A program made the translations under genes and the position numbers. From assembly GCA_000310025.1 (NCBI GenBank), contig FN649736.1:3619476-3657456 (forward strand): a stretch of 37,981 bases of DNA. Reading direction: 5' to 3'. Position 1 is the first letter of the stretch; the number at the start of each line of letters is the position of its first letter. The notes beneath the pieces were generated by a model. The model was not told where the DNA came from, did no database searches, and saw only the letters and a list, made by a program, of their open reading frames with translations. Positions 1-11,797 of this stretch are shown piece after piece. The stretch is from Ectocarpus siliculosus (lineage: Eukaryota; Sar; Phaeophyceae; Ectocarpales; Ectocarpaceae).

Positions 1-1646
1 CTTTGGGGGGGGGGGGGTTTGGACCCCGGGGTGTTTTAACCACGGGGCTTTTTTTGTGGGGTTTCCCCCTTCCTTTCGGAGCCCTCCCCGACAAAATGGG
101 TTGGGGGGGGGGGGGGGGGGGTTCCTCGTGGCAGTACGTGGGCAAACACAGCCCTGTTGTGACGATATAGAATTGAACCAGGCGTGGGGCGGCCAACTGT
201 GCTTATTTACATGGATAGGGATATCGACCGGTACGGGAGCTAGTATTGTCTTATGGCTTGCAGAGCAACAGAAGGACACGACTTATCGCGAGGCTGGTAT
301 GTACAATGATGAACCAGTTTTTCAGTGCTTCTCGGCTGCTACGGCAGAAATGTTCCGGCTTGGGTTTGCAGTTTGCTGCCTGTGATGTTCGTAGGTCAAT
401 ATTGAATTGATAATCAACGTTTCGGCGCTCGAAGTGTGACGAAGTCAATGGTTATTGGGTGAAGTATCGTTCGCCGCTATATCGATGGGGCGAATGTCAA
501 GCGCCAACAGTAAAAGTATTTGTCGTGTAAAAAATGTGTAAAGAAAGGTGTTAAGACTGGCGCCTATCTTGATGGAACAACACACAACACACATGTTGTG
601 CTTTCAAGGTTCGTGGGTACAGCCTACCCTGTGTTTTGCATGTGTGTGCAAAGCATGAACGCCCAAAGTTTGCTGTGCGCTGGTGCCGTTCGTGGCGATG
701 AATATGGCAACATTGAACGAGCATGCACATTTCATGCCTCGTCAGTGCATGCGCAAGCACTCCCAACCCTACGGCTTTTTGTGCAAGAGCTCGCGCGGGT
801 TGCCGCGCTTTTGCTTGTTGTAATTTTGTTGTTCTTCAGAAAAAAAAAAAAAGAACGCTGCAGCACATGCTGCAGCCTCCGCGCAGTAGCGGCTAACATC
901 CGTCTGGCTCGTACGCCTGTCGTGGTTACAGGCCAACTACCCAAACGAGGGTCCACGCATCCCGAATGAGGTAGATTATACCGTGAGCAACACAAGATAA
1001 AGCCCCACCCCACCAGACATCGCTGACGTCATGTCGGGCTAAGACAACCCCCAAAGGAGCCGATCGCTCCCGCTCGCACGAGCTCCCAAACAAAGCCCAA
1101 CACAGTGAATCACAAACAACCAAGACATGGAAATCGTGCTCCGGTCTTTGTACCCTACCACAGACCGGGGTGTAGTCACCAGGGACTGTTGCAACCTTCA
1201 CAAATTGCCGACGGTATACCACCCATGCGGAGGGAGGGAAGACAACCAAGCGAGGGCCGGCGTGTTCCAACACATCACACGGGCTACAAGTAGGCAAATT
1301 TCCCGTGAACATCCTGTTCTCCAATCCAAGCACCAATCAAGACGGGGCATTCCAAGCACAAATCAAGACAGGGCGGTATTTCTCGGCACCCCCTAACCCT
1401 ACGTAGGTCTATTATGTAGGGCAACCCCACAGGAACACGGCACTCCCCTAGAGACCGTTGTTGAGGCGATCGAAACAAAAAGCCAAATTGAAAGCATGAC
1501 CAACGAAAACATCCGGCTTTGACCCTGACACAACAGCTTTGCGCCTTCAGCCACGACAACGTCGAACACACCACAGCTACATAGCACTGTTTCGCAACAC
1601 GCCAACATGTCAAAGTAGTAAGTCTTGCGAAGGACGGCTGGCGCCT
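1..1646. other. Scaffold edge and gene-free sequence
   Basis: The first 120 bases hold long G runs (positions 5-17 and about 103-121) typical of a low-quality contig end. The rest has no frame that chains into a convincing exon. An A run lies at about 840-852. A 24-base imperfect tandem pair lies at about 1326-1373. Short open frames here have poor composition and no supporting splice sites. Confidence 0.5.
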
Positions 1647-3255
1647 TTAGCACGAGAGCCCCTCAACCACGGAGGCTTCCAATTCCTCGTTTCCAGGCCA
1701 TAACGCACGGCAAGCGTGCGTGAAACGCTCCGCCCTCTTGAGCTGCACTCCCCTCCCTCGAGTGTTCATGGCCGTCGCCCCGTCGAAGCAAGCCTGTGGC
1801 ATTTCATGCGTTGACCGGAACACACACATCAGTCACCGGAGCCTTACTTACATACACATTCATATGGACGGAGAAGGCGAGGAGTGTGCCCATCAGCCAT
1901 GCTGCAGTGGGCATATTGGCGTTTCAAGGCGGCGTGCCACTTCCAACTCAACTTCCTAGCGTCGTGACGGGTGCATTCGCGATATTCGCCGACACCCGCA
2001 CAGACAGCCATTTTCGAAGAGTACGGCACAGATAAGGGAGGAGGCCAACAACATAAAAACACACAGAACATCGTACAGCAAGCAGTACATAACACCGCCT
2101 ACGACACATCGCCCAGCAGGCGCTTACTCTAACAGCGACTCGCGGGCAGCAGCGGGAAGGAAGGAGTTTTTTATCTACCTAGTCTACATGCATACACGTG
2201 ACTATAGTCTACTTGCTGACTTGTTTGTTGCACGGCTTAATAGATAGGTGGCATTATTTCACTAAAATGTCAGTGTATATATAACCTGCAGCACAGCAGG
2301 GGCTGCTGAAAGGTATCTATTAACACATGCATACCTACCAAGGTCAGGCCAGCAAAGCTTTCCTTTTCTCTCTTCGCTTCTCGTACTTGCTCCTCATACT
2401 TGTACAACAACAACAACGACGACGACAACGACACACAACAACACCACACCACACCCGCCCCTCCCTCCCCCCCTCCTCATACGCAAGCACTCACTTGGTT
2501 GCGGTATTTGCTCCCCGCGGTTGAGCCCGATCGTGCTTGCACGTCCTGGGTCTTCACGGCAGCTGTGATGTGGGCGTGGTACACGCCGCACAGACCCGGG
2601 TGCTCGGCAGCAGCTACCTTGGCAGCTGCAGGGGCCATGCTGGGCAAGGGCTCGGGCTCGGTCTAGCGATGGCAATACTCCCCTCCCACGGCGGCGGCAA
2701 TTTCGAAGGCGAAAGCACGCGCCAGATTGTCGTTTGTGCCATCTTCCGATGATGGGTTGTCGGCGATCGAAGACACCAGCTGATCGTGGCAGGCCGTTGC
2801 GTTGCCGGCCTTGTACGCCGCGACGTCTGGTGCTGGCAATTCCATAGCTTGCTCCATAGCTTGGGGCGGTGTAACGTGCTACTGCTGCTGTAGCTCGTGT
2901 GCTTTGTGTTTACAGGAGCTCTAGAGAGTTGGCAGGGCTCACATTGGGTGGGGACAGAGAAATACAGAAGTACAAGTACTAGCTATGGGTCTTCGCTGGT
3001 TATTTTGCCCCCCTTCTGACTGATCATTGACAACATATTGGAAATAGAGTTGTTGAGGCACCTTGACGACTGATCATTGCAAAGTCTACAAGGCTAACCT
3101 GCCCTACCCGCCGCACCGCGACCACGCACCAACCCTTCTATGACCCTATCTTCGGCCAGCACCCTTTCGCGGGCTATGCCCTCATGGCCTACAGGTGGAG
3201 ATAGCTGTTGCGTGTGGAGAAGTACAGCGGGCTGTTTTGCTGCACTTCTCGCTCT
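1647..3255 (-). pseudogene. Tentative multi-exon gene or pseudogene, unknown product
   Basis: I do not recognise the product. Reading the minus strand, an exon of uncertain 5' end (near 3255) runs to 3108 and ends at a GTAGGG donor; it includes the motif GHEGIARERVLAEDRVIEGL. A second exon, 2859 to 2495, fits in phase after an AG acceptor, and a last exon, 1793 to 1647, ends in TAA and includes RAERFTHACRALWPGNEELE. The middle exon is open for 121 codons except for one TAG at 2663-2665. An ATG eight codons after that stop (2636-2638) could start a separate short gene. The donor at 2494 (GTGAGT) and the acceptor before 1793 are both phase 0. The stop could mean a pseudogene, a sequencing error, or two adjacent genes. 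The plus strand is also open over part of 3080-3170, so strand assignment there is not secure. Confidence 0.3.
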
Positions 3256-3515
3256 CGCCGCACTCTCTTCGCCCCGTTTTTTTTATTTTGGTTCCAATAA
3301 TAAGAAAAAAGCATCGAAACGGAATATGCGTCTTGGGGACCACCCTTTCAGCCGGCGAGTAGCCTAGACGCAAAGGGGTTAAAAGAGATACATGTGCATT
3401 TCTCCCAAACATTCCCCAAAAAACACCTAAAAAAACACCCAATCGTATCATACAGTCACGAACTGGCTCTCTCTGGGATCAGCGTAGTAAGCTATCCTGG
3501 TTCATGCAACTATTA

Positions 3516-3765
3516 GAGTATTTGTCTAAGAGACAAATATTTGCACACGATTCTGAACGAGCATTTGTCTGGAGACAAATAATTTGCACACGATTGATTC
3601 TGAACGAGTATTTATCCGGAAACAAATAGTTGCACACATTCTGCCGAGAGTATTCGGCTGGGAACAAGTGCAAGAACAATTAGATATGAAACCTCATCCA
3701 GAGGGTGTTTGGCTGGAAACAAAACAAATACAAGAATAATTACATATGAGGCATCCAAAGTATTA
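3516..3765. repeat. Hairpin minisatellite, cluster 1
   Basis: About five imperfect units of 40-55 bases. The core of each unit is an inverted repeat, best seen at 3519-3539, where TATTTGTCT and AGACAAATA are separated by three bases. The core is followed by a spacer like TTGCACACGATTCTGAAC. The last two units (from about 3648) are strongly decayed. The same unit forms a second cluster at 4597-4890 in the same orientation. Confidence 0.75.
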
Positions 3766-4596
3766 GGGATGCATAGCGCCTCTTCTTACTTCTTCTCCGA
3801 TATTATGCGTCATGCGCATACGTAGCAGAGCACGGGCGTCGAAAGTCCCAGTCTAGAGGGAAGTGTTTGCGTGTGGTGATTGGACACACATACATACGGT
3901 ACAGCATTGTTCGGGTGACGCACGGGACAGATACATAGGTGATTCTGGCGCTGGCGCAAATAATTGATAGTTCTCCGCAGCAACCTGACGGTACGGGTTG
4001 GGCAAATTGCTCCGGTGTGCTTTCTTGTTCGGGAGTAGGTAGGGGAGATCGCTCTTGTCGCGTTCATTTACCTTTTGTCTAAAGTCAGAGATCGAGAGTT
4101 ACTACCTGTTTTTTCTGTTTAGACATATGAAGGGGGGGGCATCACGTGGTTGTTTTCACGCACGTGCACCCACTCCTCACTCCTCCGTCAATCAAGCAAA
4201 CTTCTAGGAAAATACCATATGGTTTCAGTTTATTTATCGATTTGCACTGAGTCTCTATCGAGCTCACATGCTACACGTGCTCTTTTTTATTTTTCTTAAT
4301 ATGACACCACGAAACCATCTCCATCATAGAAAAGAGTCTGAGACAGATTAGCAATGGATTCATAGCGTCAGAAAAGTACCTGTATGTCTACGATTTCCCA
4401 GACAGCATATAGGGACATCTCCCCTGCGGGTAACAGGCTCAACAAGACAGTTTGGTAGTTGTCTTGTGTGTCTCATATATGTTGAATTCTGAACTCAACC
4501 AGCCACCCAGGTTTCATACTTTTGACCAAGCACTTAAGGAATAATAAAAACCCACACAGAAAGACTACCCATTCGAGATATACCCACAGTCGAACC
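3766..4596. other. Gene-free spacer between the two minisatellite clusters
   Basis: No convincing coding frame is present. The segment is AT-rich in places (for example about 4210-4330) and has a short G run near 4133. Because it is flanked by direct copies of the same repeat family it could be the interior of a decayed element. No terminal inverted repeats, target-site duplication or transposase-like frame was seen. Confidence 0.4.
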
Positions 4597-4890
4597 AAGT
4601 ATTTGTTTGGAAACAAATACAACGGTAGTTTACACACGATTTTGACCCTGTATTTGTCTAGAAGCAAATATATGCGCACGATCTTGACCCAGTACTGTCT
4701 GGAGACAAAATACTTGCGCACGATCTGACCCAGTATTTGTCTAGAGACAAATATTTGCGCACGATTCTGATCCAAGTATTTGTCTAAGAGACAAAATATT
4801 TGCACACGACTCTGAACGAGTGATGGTCTGGAAACAAATATTTGCACACGATTCTGAACAAGTATTGGTCAAACCAAACAAATGGCGAAT
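4597..4890. repeat. Hairpin minisatellite, cluster 2
   Basis: About seven units of 41-45 bases, for example starting near 4597, 4648, 4690, 4731, 4774, 4818 and 4860. Units follow the pattern GTATTTGTCTAGAGACAAAT, then a spacer similar to TTGCGCACGATTCTGACC. The paired arms TATTTGTCT/AGACAAATA are kept in the central units while loops and spacers vary. Short open frames across this cluster on both strands are products of the repeat and are not genes. Confidence 0.8.
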
Positions 4891-5823
4891 GGAGTATTTG
4901 TACAGGGTGACTATTTATTGCCATCCTAGCGAAGTCTTTGCTGTTGTAGCAGGTAGATACCCCATGCAGAGCACGTCATATTTTACACCCTCGGTATACA
5001 AGTGTGCGTAGACGAGAAACTAATAGGTGCCAGACCTCGCCCCAATGACAGCTCCCCCTTCCTTTTTTTATTTTGGCACTTTTTACCTAGCCCCAGGGGA
5101 AAAAATATGGAACACGCTCTGAAACGGCCGGCGGCTTGTTAGTGCGCTTTGCGGCTTTCCGTGCGCACCTAGAACGCGTTCAACACCGGTATCTGTGCGT
5201 GCGAGAGAAGTGTGAGGGAGGAAAGAACCACTCAAAACCGTGGCGTCATTCCCAGGCCCGCCGCTCCGCTCGTTGTGACCGTTGCACCGGTTACATTATA
5301 TACAAATACGGCTCTGCGGTTCTTATCTTGGTACACGGCGTTTGACTGCTTACGCACACACACAACCTTTCAACCGGCACAGCAGTCTGGCTGGCTATAA
5401 AGAAACAAATGCCGCCCGGCCGCGGGTAGTATTATCTACTTATTTTCGTTTGAGTCTTGCCGTCTCTAAGATTTCTATAGAAGCCCGGAGTAGTGGGTTC
5501 GCTACGTTCACTATCGACGGCTATACCTCTATGAATGCATCTGGCCGGGCCGGGGCAAGCCGGCAGGTGTGGGTCAAGGTGCGAACCGAAACCGACCTCA
5601 CAGCACACAGGGCCATTTTTGGTCGTCCGACATACATAAAGCAAGTATACGCACGAAGCTGCAGGTGCTGGAGCACGCGGGTTGCACACTGGGATGACGA
5701 TTCGTACGGCAGCGCAGCGTACACATTCTGCAGCAGCAGACAGCTCCCAGCTGCTCGCCGCACTTATATCTCCCATCACACAAAACCAACGACTCTCCGC
5801 TCTTGTATGCATACATACACAGC
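4891..5823. other. Intergenic sequence, no supported gene
   Basis: Long open frames cross this stretch on both strands, but their composition is unremarkable, they overlap each other, and none has a recognisable motif or a clean exon boundary. Nothing else was identified. Confidence 0.35.
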
Positions 5824-5931
5824 TCACATTGTTGCGTTGGGATATCCGTTTATTGCATCAGCCAGCTGCGAAGACGTGTCCTGGCCGCGCTGCATGTCTA
5901 GGGTGCAGTTGTCTACCATCAGGAAGAGTTG
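5824..5931 (-). CDS. Possible terminal exon, unknown product
   Basis: Weak candidate. On the minus strand, an AG at the acceptor position is followed by 35 codons and TGA, with a protein-like reading that includes LFLMVDNCTLDMQRGQDTSS. No upstream exon with matching phase was secured. It may be chance. The overlapping plus-strand frame has no better claim. Confidence 0.2.
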   Translation of the reverse strand, partial: QLFLMVDNCTLDMQRGQDTSSQLADAINGYPNATM

Positions 5932-7472
5932 CTCTTTTCGTTACGGGCACGCGGGGGGCGAAGGGGGCGGCAGCAGCGGCATCGGCAGCAGGGCATTGAA
6001 CGGGGGTAGCCCACGACACAGCGGCGGCAGCACGAACAGCTGCAACAAGGCGTTTCCCCTTGCTTGAGGTGGAGAAAGAAACGGAGAGAAAGAAGGGTGT
6101 GCGACGAAGACGACTCGAAAAAGATGAACTTTTTACTGCTGCAACTTTTATAGCAGTCTCACCAAGTTTCTTCAGCTCCGTGTTCGTGAGCTTGCTCGCT
6201 GGATGGCTGCGCCGAAACATGGTGACGGAAGCTGCGGTTCAAGGCCGGATGCCTCCTTGTCCTTCCCGTAGATTGGTTGTGCCGCAAGGGGAGAGAGACG
6301 CACACGAAAGAAAGAAAGAGCGAGACGGCACGGCAGGTCAAAGGCGGCACCAAGAGACCAAGAGACTGTGTGGGCCGCAGTTTCACCCCCACCCCCCTCC
6401 CCCACACTCATCCCCCCATCCGCCCCCAAATTGTGGAGCATCCATCGAGCCCCCCTCGTCTGTGTCTGTCGCCGTTTCGCAGTGTGTGGGCCTGGTCCAC
6501 CTTTGCACGCGCTTGGCACGGGGAGCTGCGGGTAATGGTAAGAGAGAGGAAGGAGTTGCTTGCGGGAGTTGCTTTACACTGAAGTTGGTGGCGGCGGTGG
6601 TGTTCATCCCGTCCTCTTTTCCGTCACAAAATTCACAGCAGTCAAATGTTGTACCGGAGTACCTGATTTCGGGTGTATCATACACCGCGCACACACGCGG
6701 CCGGTTAGCGCGGTCTATAACACACCGGGCTTTTGCTGTGCATACGCCAAACGCAGACATAAGGTGTTAAGAATGACTCCAGAATAGATGGGAACACAAG
6801 CACGATGTTCGCGTGCTTCTTTACTACTCTTAACGCACGCAGCGCGCCGTCGAAGTGCATGTATTTGTGCAGGCGGCGATCCCAAGGATATGACGGGGTA
6901 ATAATGCCGCAAACAACTTCAGTACATGTAGTGTGGACGTGCCTACAGCAGCGTATTTTTGTGAAGTGCTTAGAGGGCATTATAGGTTCATTTCGCTGTC
7001 ACGGGTGTTAAAGATCCGTGTCTCCACGCATCTTCAGAGCGTGCCAGGCGCCACTCCCGGTTGCTAACTACTGCTGTCTGTATTACTATTTTGCCACCGA
7101 CATACATGTTTGAAAAATGTTCGGTCGGTCGGCGCCTGCTTGTGTCTGTGCTTGGGCCCCGCTTGGCCATTTACTTCGGCGGGCATAACAAATAAGGCCG
7201 ACCTTGCTGTTTGTGGTTCGGTGAACTCGCGTAACGCATACGGGATATTAAATTAACATGTCTACATACTCTGATACCGATAGATGGGGATGGCAATGGG
7301 AAAAAGTGTAACTTTTCATTTCAATTCCCTCCTCTGCTTCCCCCGCATAATTGCTGTCCGTTCTTCTCCTTCTGCGACTCGACTGCTTGACTACTGGTAA
7401 CTCATTTCTCTCTCCTCCCCACACACGGTATCGATCTACTGCTGCTTACTTTGATGTTCGCTCTAAATAAAC
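5932..7472. other. Intergenic sequence, no supported gene
   Basis: Pyrimidine-rich and CCCACCC-type tracts occur near 6385-6430. Open frames of 60-240 codons occur on both strands but overlap one another and have low-complexity or random composition. A minus-strand frame at about 6715-6980 reads somewhat protein-like but was not assigned. Confidence 0.35.
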
Positions 7473-7566
7473 GCACAGACAACGACATTCCGATTGTGGA
7501 ACTTCTAAATCACAGACAGGAACAGCATTAGCTAAGGCTTTATTTTCAGCAGTGGTAGAGCCATGG

Positions 7567-8451
7567 ATGCCATCTAATACGTCGAAGGTTACGTGCCTTG
7601 TTGGCCAGTTCCCTTTCGTGCCTTTTAGGCGAGCAATTCCCGAGCTCGTCAAGCAGTTCTTGACCGACTTGGGAGAGGTGTGACTGTACCACGAGAGAGA
7701 GAACTCCATAGTGGGCTTCACCTTCTTCACAGGACCCTCCATCCGGCGTCGGGATGATGAGTGTGTACAAGTACATCTTTGTAAGATTCATAAATCGCCG
7801 GCCTTTCGACGAGGACCCCTTCGGCATTGCTGATTTGCGCGTGTGGTTGTATGTCGGAGGATACCACACCTGGTGTCTACCCACACCCGCGCTTATTCTC
7901 TTTGGGACCAGCAGTGTGAGGCTGACGTTGCACAATCGGCAAGCCGCGGGAGACCTGCATGCCCAACATGGAGTAGGAGGCCAATCTTGAGAGACACTGA
8001 ACCACCAGTCAGTGTAGCGCATACTCTAGGTGTAGAAAGGTGCACGGGGACGAAAATGATCAGAAAAACTTTCGGTGTCGGCTGTCTCGCCTGCTGGTTG
8101 TGCCCGCTGCATGTGACCCCCGTCGTCACCCTCCTTGCAGCCGCAAAGAGAGGAGGATGCCGGCCCTGGCGTGGACCAACTACGGCAAGAGGTAGCAGCT
8201 CTCAGGAGGGACGTCGATACCATCCGCTCGACCATGCAAGATATGCACAGAGAGGTACAATTCACAAAGTTCGAATTTGAGTCGTTCATCATCTTGCAGC
8301 GCGATACGTATGTAGAAAGGACGACAACGGTATTCGCACGCGTCATGTACCACTGGGCATTTCCGCTGGCATGGCGGCCGTCAAATCCACGGTGATCGCT
8401 GCAAAGGCCAGTGAGAAAGGTGCTGCCAAAACATCAGCGAGTGTTTACTGA
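7567..8451 (+). CDS. Small coiled-coil protein, unknown function
   Basis: I do not recognise the family. Four exons chain in phase 0 throughout: 7567-7677, 7733-7780, 8141-8254 and 8320-8451 (TGA at 8449-8451), giving about 134 residues from the ATG at 7567. Exon 1 includes FRRAIPELVKQFLTDLGE. Exon 3 is a heptad-like coiled coil including VDQLRQEVAALRRDVDTIRS. The last exon is Ala/Lys-rich. Donors are GTGTGA, GTAAGA and GTACAA. The frame of exon 1 stays open upstream to about 7473 without an ATG, so an upstream exon is possible (a CAG acceptor lies just before 7550). Introns of 55 and 65 bases are short for this window. The minus strand is also open over exon 1, so strand choice rests mainly on the consistent exon chain. 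An alternative is that exon 2 reads on past the donor at 7781 to about 7916. Confidence 0.42.
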
Positions 8452-9187
8452 TTTTTGTGTGATGTGCTTAACAATGCGACCGTGTTTTAAACGTCCAGGT
8501 TGCGGACAACACCCCCATGTGCTGAACTATCCATTTCCGTGCTCCCATCGGCAAGAATAGCGACCATGATCCTACAGTACAGCTATAATTTTGTGTGCCG
8601 GAGCACACAAGCTCGAATATGCACATATGTCGCCCTACCTACGGAGTCGTGGCTGGCGGGGTACAGATATTTTGCGCAGTATTTCGGCCCCCACCGGCGA
8701 ATACTGGATGTTGATTGCGCGGTACGACAACCACCGTATTGCGGTTTTGCATGTCACGTGCGATCAGAACAACGTGTTGTCTTCGTTTGCTGTTGTTGTC
8801 GCACGCGAACGAAAGCCGTCCCATGGACTCAGCTCAAGACCCAGCATCACAAAAAGGCGATGTATTCCCTCTAAGAATAGTTCACCAATCGCACCGTGGT
8901 AGATAGTTGTACACCAACCCAGAGTTTGGTACTACCCAACCGGAGGGCAAGGAATGAATCAAACAACACTGGACGAAGACCAATGCGCCCCGGCATCCTC
9001 TTCTTGAACTTTTGATGACACTGGTAGATGCTGCCTAGGCCGGACATCACAGCAGACGTCCGATGGGAGGTGGTGCTTGAGAGAGTGTGCGTGTTGCGTC
9101 GCATGGGCACGTTTTTTTTTACATCTCTGAGGGGGTCTCAGCTCCCGTTGGTTCCTATCCATTTGTAAGTATCCTTCCGTACTGCAG
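8452..9187. other. Spacer, possibly holding a 5' exon of the next gene
   Basis: No exon could be assigned with confidence. A candidate short exon at 9132-9164 ends in a strong GTAAGT donor and would join in phase to the exon beginning at 9188. An ATG at 9103 reads into the same donor but in a phase that does not fit. Other open frames near 8500-8900 overlap on both strands. Confidence 0.3.
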
Positions 9188-11797
9188 CCCAGACTCCACG
9201 GACCACGGTTTCCCCCATCAACGACATTGTCGCTATTTTCCGCACCCACGAGCTTGATGCGCAGTTGTACCTTCCCCCGTTCTACCACACAGCGGTACCA
9301 CTATACCCAACTTTAATAGCGCTTCATGTTGAAGATTCCCCCCCACGCAACGCGATAAACCAGCCCATCCGCCACCCCTACGCTTTTCCTGTCATTCTTG
9401 CCGGGGCATGGTCACGCTGGACAGGTAGGATCGGCAGTCCTCCTGCTCAGTCGTTTTGTCGGTCTCCAATGGAACACCGACGAGGTTGTTGGCCTGGTGG
9501 AAGATAAAACCGCGTTGGCAAGCGAGGCTGTGGAACGACTCGCCGACAACGTCGGCACCCTTCAGCAGCGGTTGGCAATAGCGGAGGAAACCAACCTTGG
9601 GGGTACGAGGAGAGAGGCAGCAACCAGCATTGACGAGGCGCCTGTACCAGACGCTGCTTCAACGATGGTTGAGCAGGAATCTTGTTTCACGGAGGTCGGC
9701 GCGGGCTGCAACAGTAGCACCCCACGACGTGCCGCGGATGAAAGCACGCCGTCGATATCATCGCCGCCATCGTCGTCGTCGTCGTTGCCATCGTTGCCTC
9801 GAGATATTGACATGGGGGGTAGCACGCGCGGTCGGGTTGTGTCAGCCCCAGGCCGCCGTGAGGATGCTGAGGATGCTGAAAGCGCTGCGGGCAGCGGCGA
9901 CGAGGGGAAGCGAACAGATGGACAGCTTCTTCTGGACGCGGCTGGTGAGGGACACGGTGCGTCGTTGTCGTTGTCCCGGGCAAAGCACGTAGATGAGAGT
10001 GGGCAACAGCCATCCGCCAGCAAACTCCCGCCGCTGAGAAGGTCACGGGCTAGTTCAGTTGCCATCGACGATGGCGATGGTACTGGCATGGCAACAGCAG
10101 AACTACTACCGAAGGAAAGACAAGGGGGTCTGAGTAGGGACGAGGAGCTTGCTGCTGCTCCCGGTAATACCATTTGCAGTCGGGAGGAGATTGAGTCAGA
10201 AGATGCAAACACCAATGACAAGGGGGTGGCAAACCCACCCGTCGGCGCCGTAGAAGACCGAGCAGAAACAACAGCATCCGCTCGACAGAGTACAACCTCT
10301 GATCTGCAAAGGCTGGCAGCTGCTGCTGAAGCTGCTGATGGTGCTGCCGTTGCGACGAACGAGGAGAATGGTTCAGCGGGTCAGATGGCCGAGGATGAGC
10401 TGATGCGCGGCGGTAGAAGAGCGCAAAACGACGAGGTCAACGAGGTTGTGGAAAGGAATATTCACCCAGCTGGCGCCGTGAAGTCTAGTCAACGAACACC
10501 AGTACAACCAGCTCATGTACGCACCAGCTCCGAAATAGCAGTTGGGATAACCGGAGATGCTGTTTCTAATACGTCAAGGAAAGGGACTCTAGTGCCGATT
10601 CGGGACAGCAGTGGGGACGAGAAAGAGGAAGGGCAGGGAAGCGGTGAGGATAATAATGAGACGCCGACAGCGTCCAAGCGAGGAGGTGCACAGACAAACA
10701 TTGCCACACCATCTGCACCCCTTGGAACGCGCAAAAGGAGCTCTTCTTCGGGAAGGTTACTCGATCCTTGGGTGTCGACAGGGGAGACTTCAGCTTTGAT
10801 CGGGGAAAATGGGGAAACAACAAGAGAGATCAAAGGCAAGGACGAAGAGCAAGGTAGAATGGGAGAACACGACGGGGAACAACGTCAATCCAACCTCGCC
10901 GCCGGCGCAAATGGCAACGCAGAGACAACAGCTCCCATTAAAATTCAAGGTGGCTCTACTCTTCTTCCAAAAGAGTTCCGAGGACTAGCAGGTGAAACCA
11001 CTGGCGGGACCACACCAGGTGGCCGATCTAGTTCTCTAGACCCGGTACAACCTCGACCAACACAAGCTAGTGCATCTATCAAGCCGGGCTCTGTGGAAAC
11101 TCGGTCGATGAGCGCTGTTGGAGCGGACAATGCAAAGGACGCTTCAGAGACCGGAGACAAGTCTAACATAACTCACAACAGTGCGCCGCAAGCGGGGACA
11201 AGTAGTGTTCTCTCGAAGGAGGCGTGTCAAAGCCAGAGTATTCAATCCAACGAGGATGGGGGCAAGGAGCGATCGACACCACAAGTGACAGAGAGGGTAG
11301 CGGTGGCGACTGTGGAAGGGCTTAACAACAACAACAGTAGTGGGGGCGAGAGGGACGACAGCAGTCAGACATCGAGTGGTAGTAGCTTCACTAGTACGAC
11401 TAGTGACTCTCGGCGATCTTCTTTTTCCGGACAACAGAGCACGACAACGTCCACTGCCACTAGTTCTTCTAGCCGGACAAAGGCGAGCCGTGTACGAGTA
11501 GATAGCAGGGCAGCTAGTGGTGGCAGCAGCGACAGCGGGAGGAGGAGGGGGAGGCGGCGGTCAAGTTCAGCGTCCAGAAGGGACCACATCGAAGAAGTCG
11601 CTGTTACGGGAGGTGGCGGCAATCTTGGGTCGACAGAGGTTGACAGTGGGCTGTCCAGTTTTGCCCTTGACCGACCAAGAGAAGTATCTGATAAGGGAGG
11701 GGAAGCAGCAGACGGTGATACAGTTAGTGGTGGTGGTGGTGAAGGTGAAGAGGCAGTGATGACCCCTCGTTCGAAGACGGGTCATCGACAACAGTGA
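9188..11797 (+). CDS. Long disordered Ser/Thr/Glu-rich protein, N-terminus unresolved
   Basis: The main body is one open frame from about 9506 to the TGA at 11795-11797 (about 763 codons). It starts with a short coiled-coil-like segment (LASEAVERLADNVGTLQQRL), continues as very hydrophilic Ser/Thr/Glu/Gly/Ala-rich sequence with polyserine runs, and ends in an Arg/Ser-rich stretch (about 11,490-11,585, RRRGRRRSSSASRRD) and an acidic Gly-rich tail. No folded domain, membrane segment or catalytic motif was recognised. An upstream exon starting at 9188 after a CTGCAG acceptor is clearly protein-like (NDIVAIFRTHELDAQLYLPP) but is in another frame. One phase-compatible junction is an intron 9425-9503 (GTAGGA to AAG); an indel or a different junction is also possible. 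The true start codon was not found. The RS-like tail suggests a nuclear or RNA-linked role, which is inference only. Confidence 0.55.

Noticed and set aside
1-385. Open frame over the G-rich start of the window
   Set aside because: It runs through obvious low-quality homopolymers and encodes a Gly run; not credible as a gene.
5282-6770. Two long plus-strand open frames (261 and 236 codons)
   Set aside because: Random-looking composition, overlap with equally open frames on the other strand, and no motif or supporting splice pattern.
6705-6980. Minus-strand frame reading RALRVVKKHANIVLVFPSIL
   Set aside because: Somewhat protein-like, but no clear acceptor, no partner exon and no recognised family; left out as a gene.
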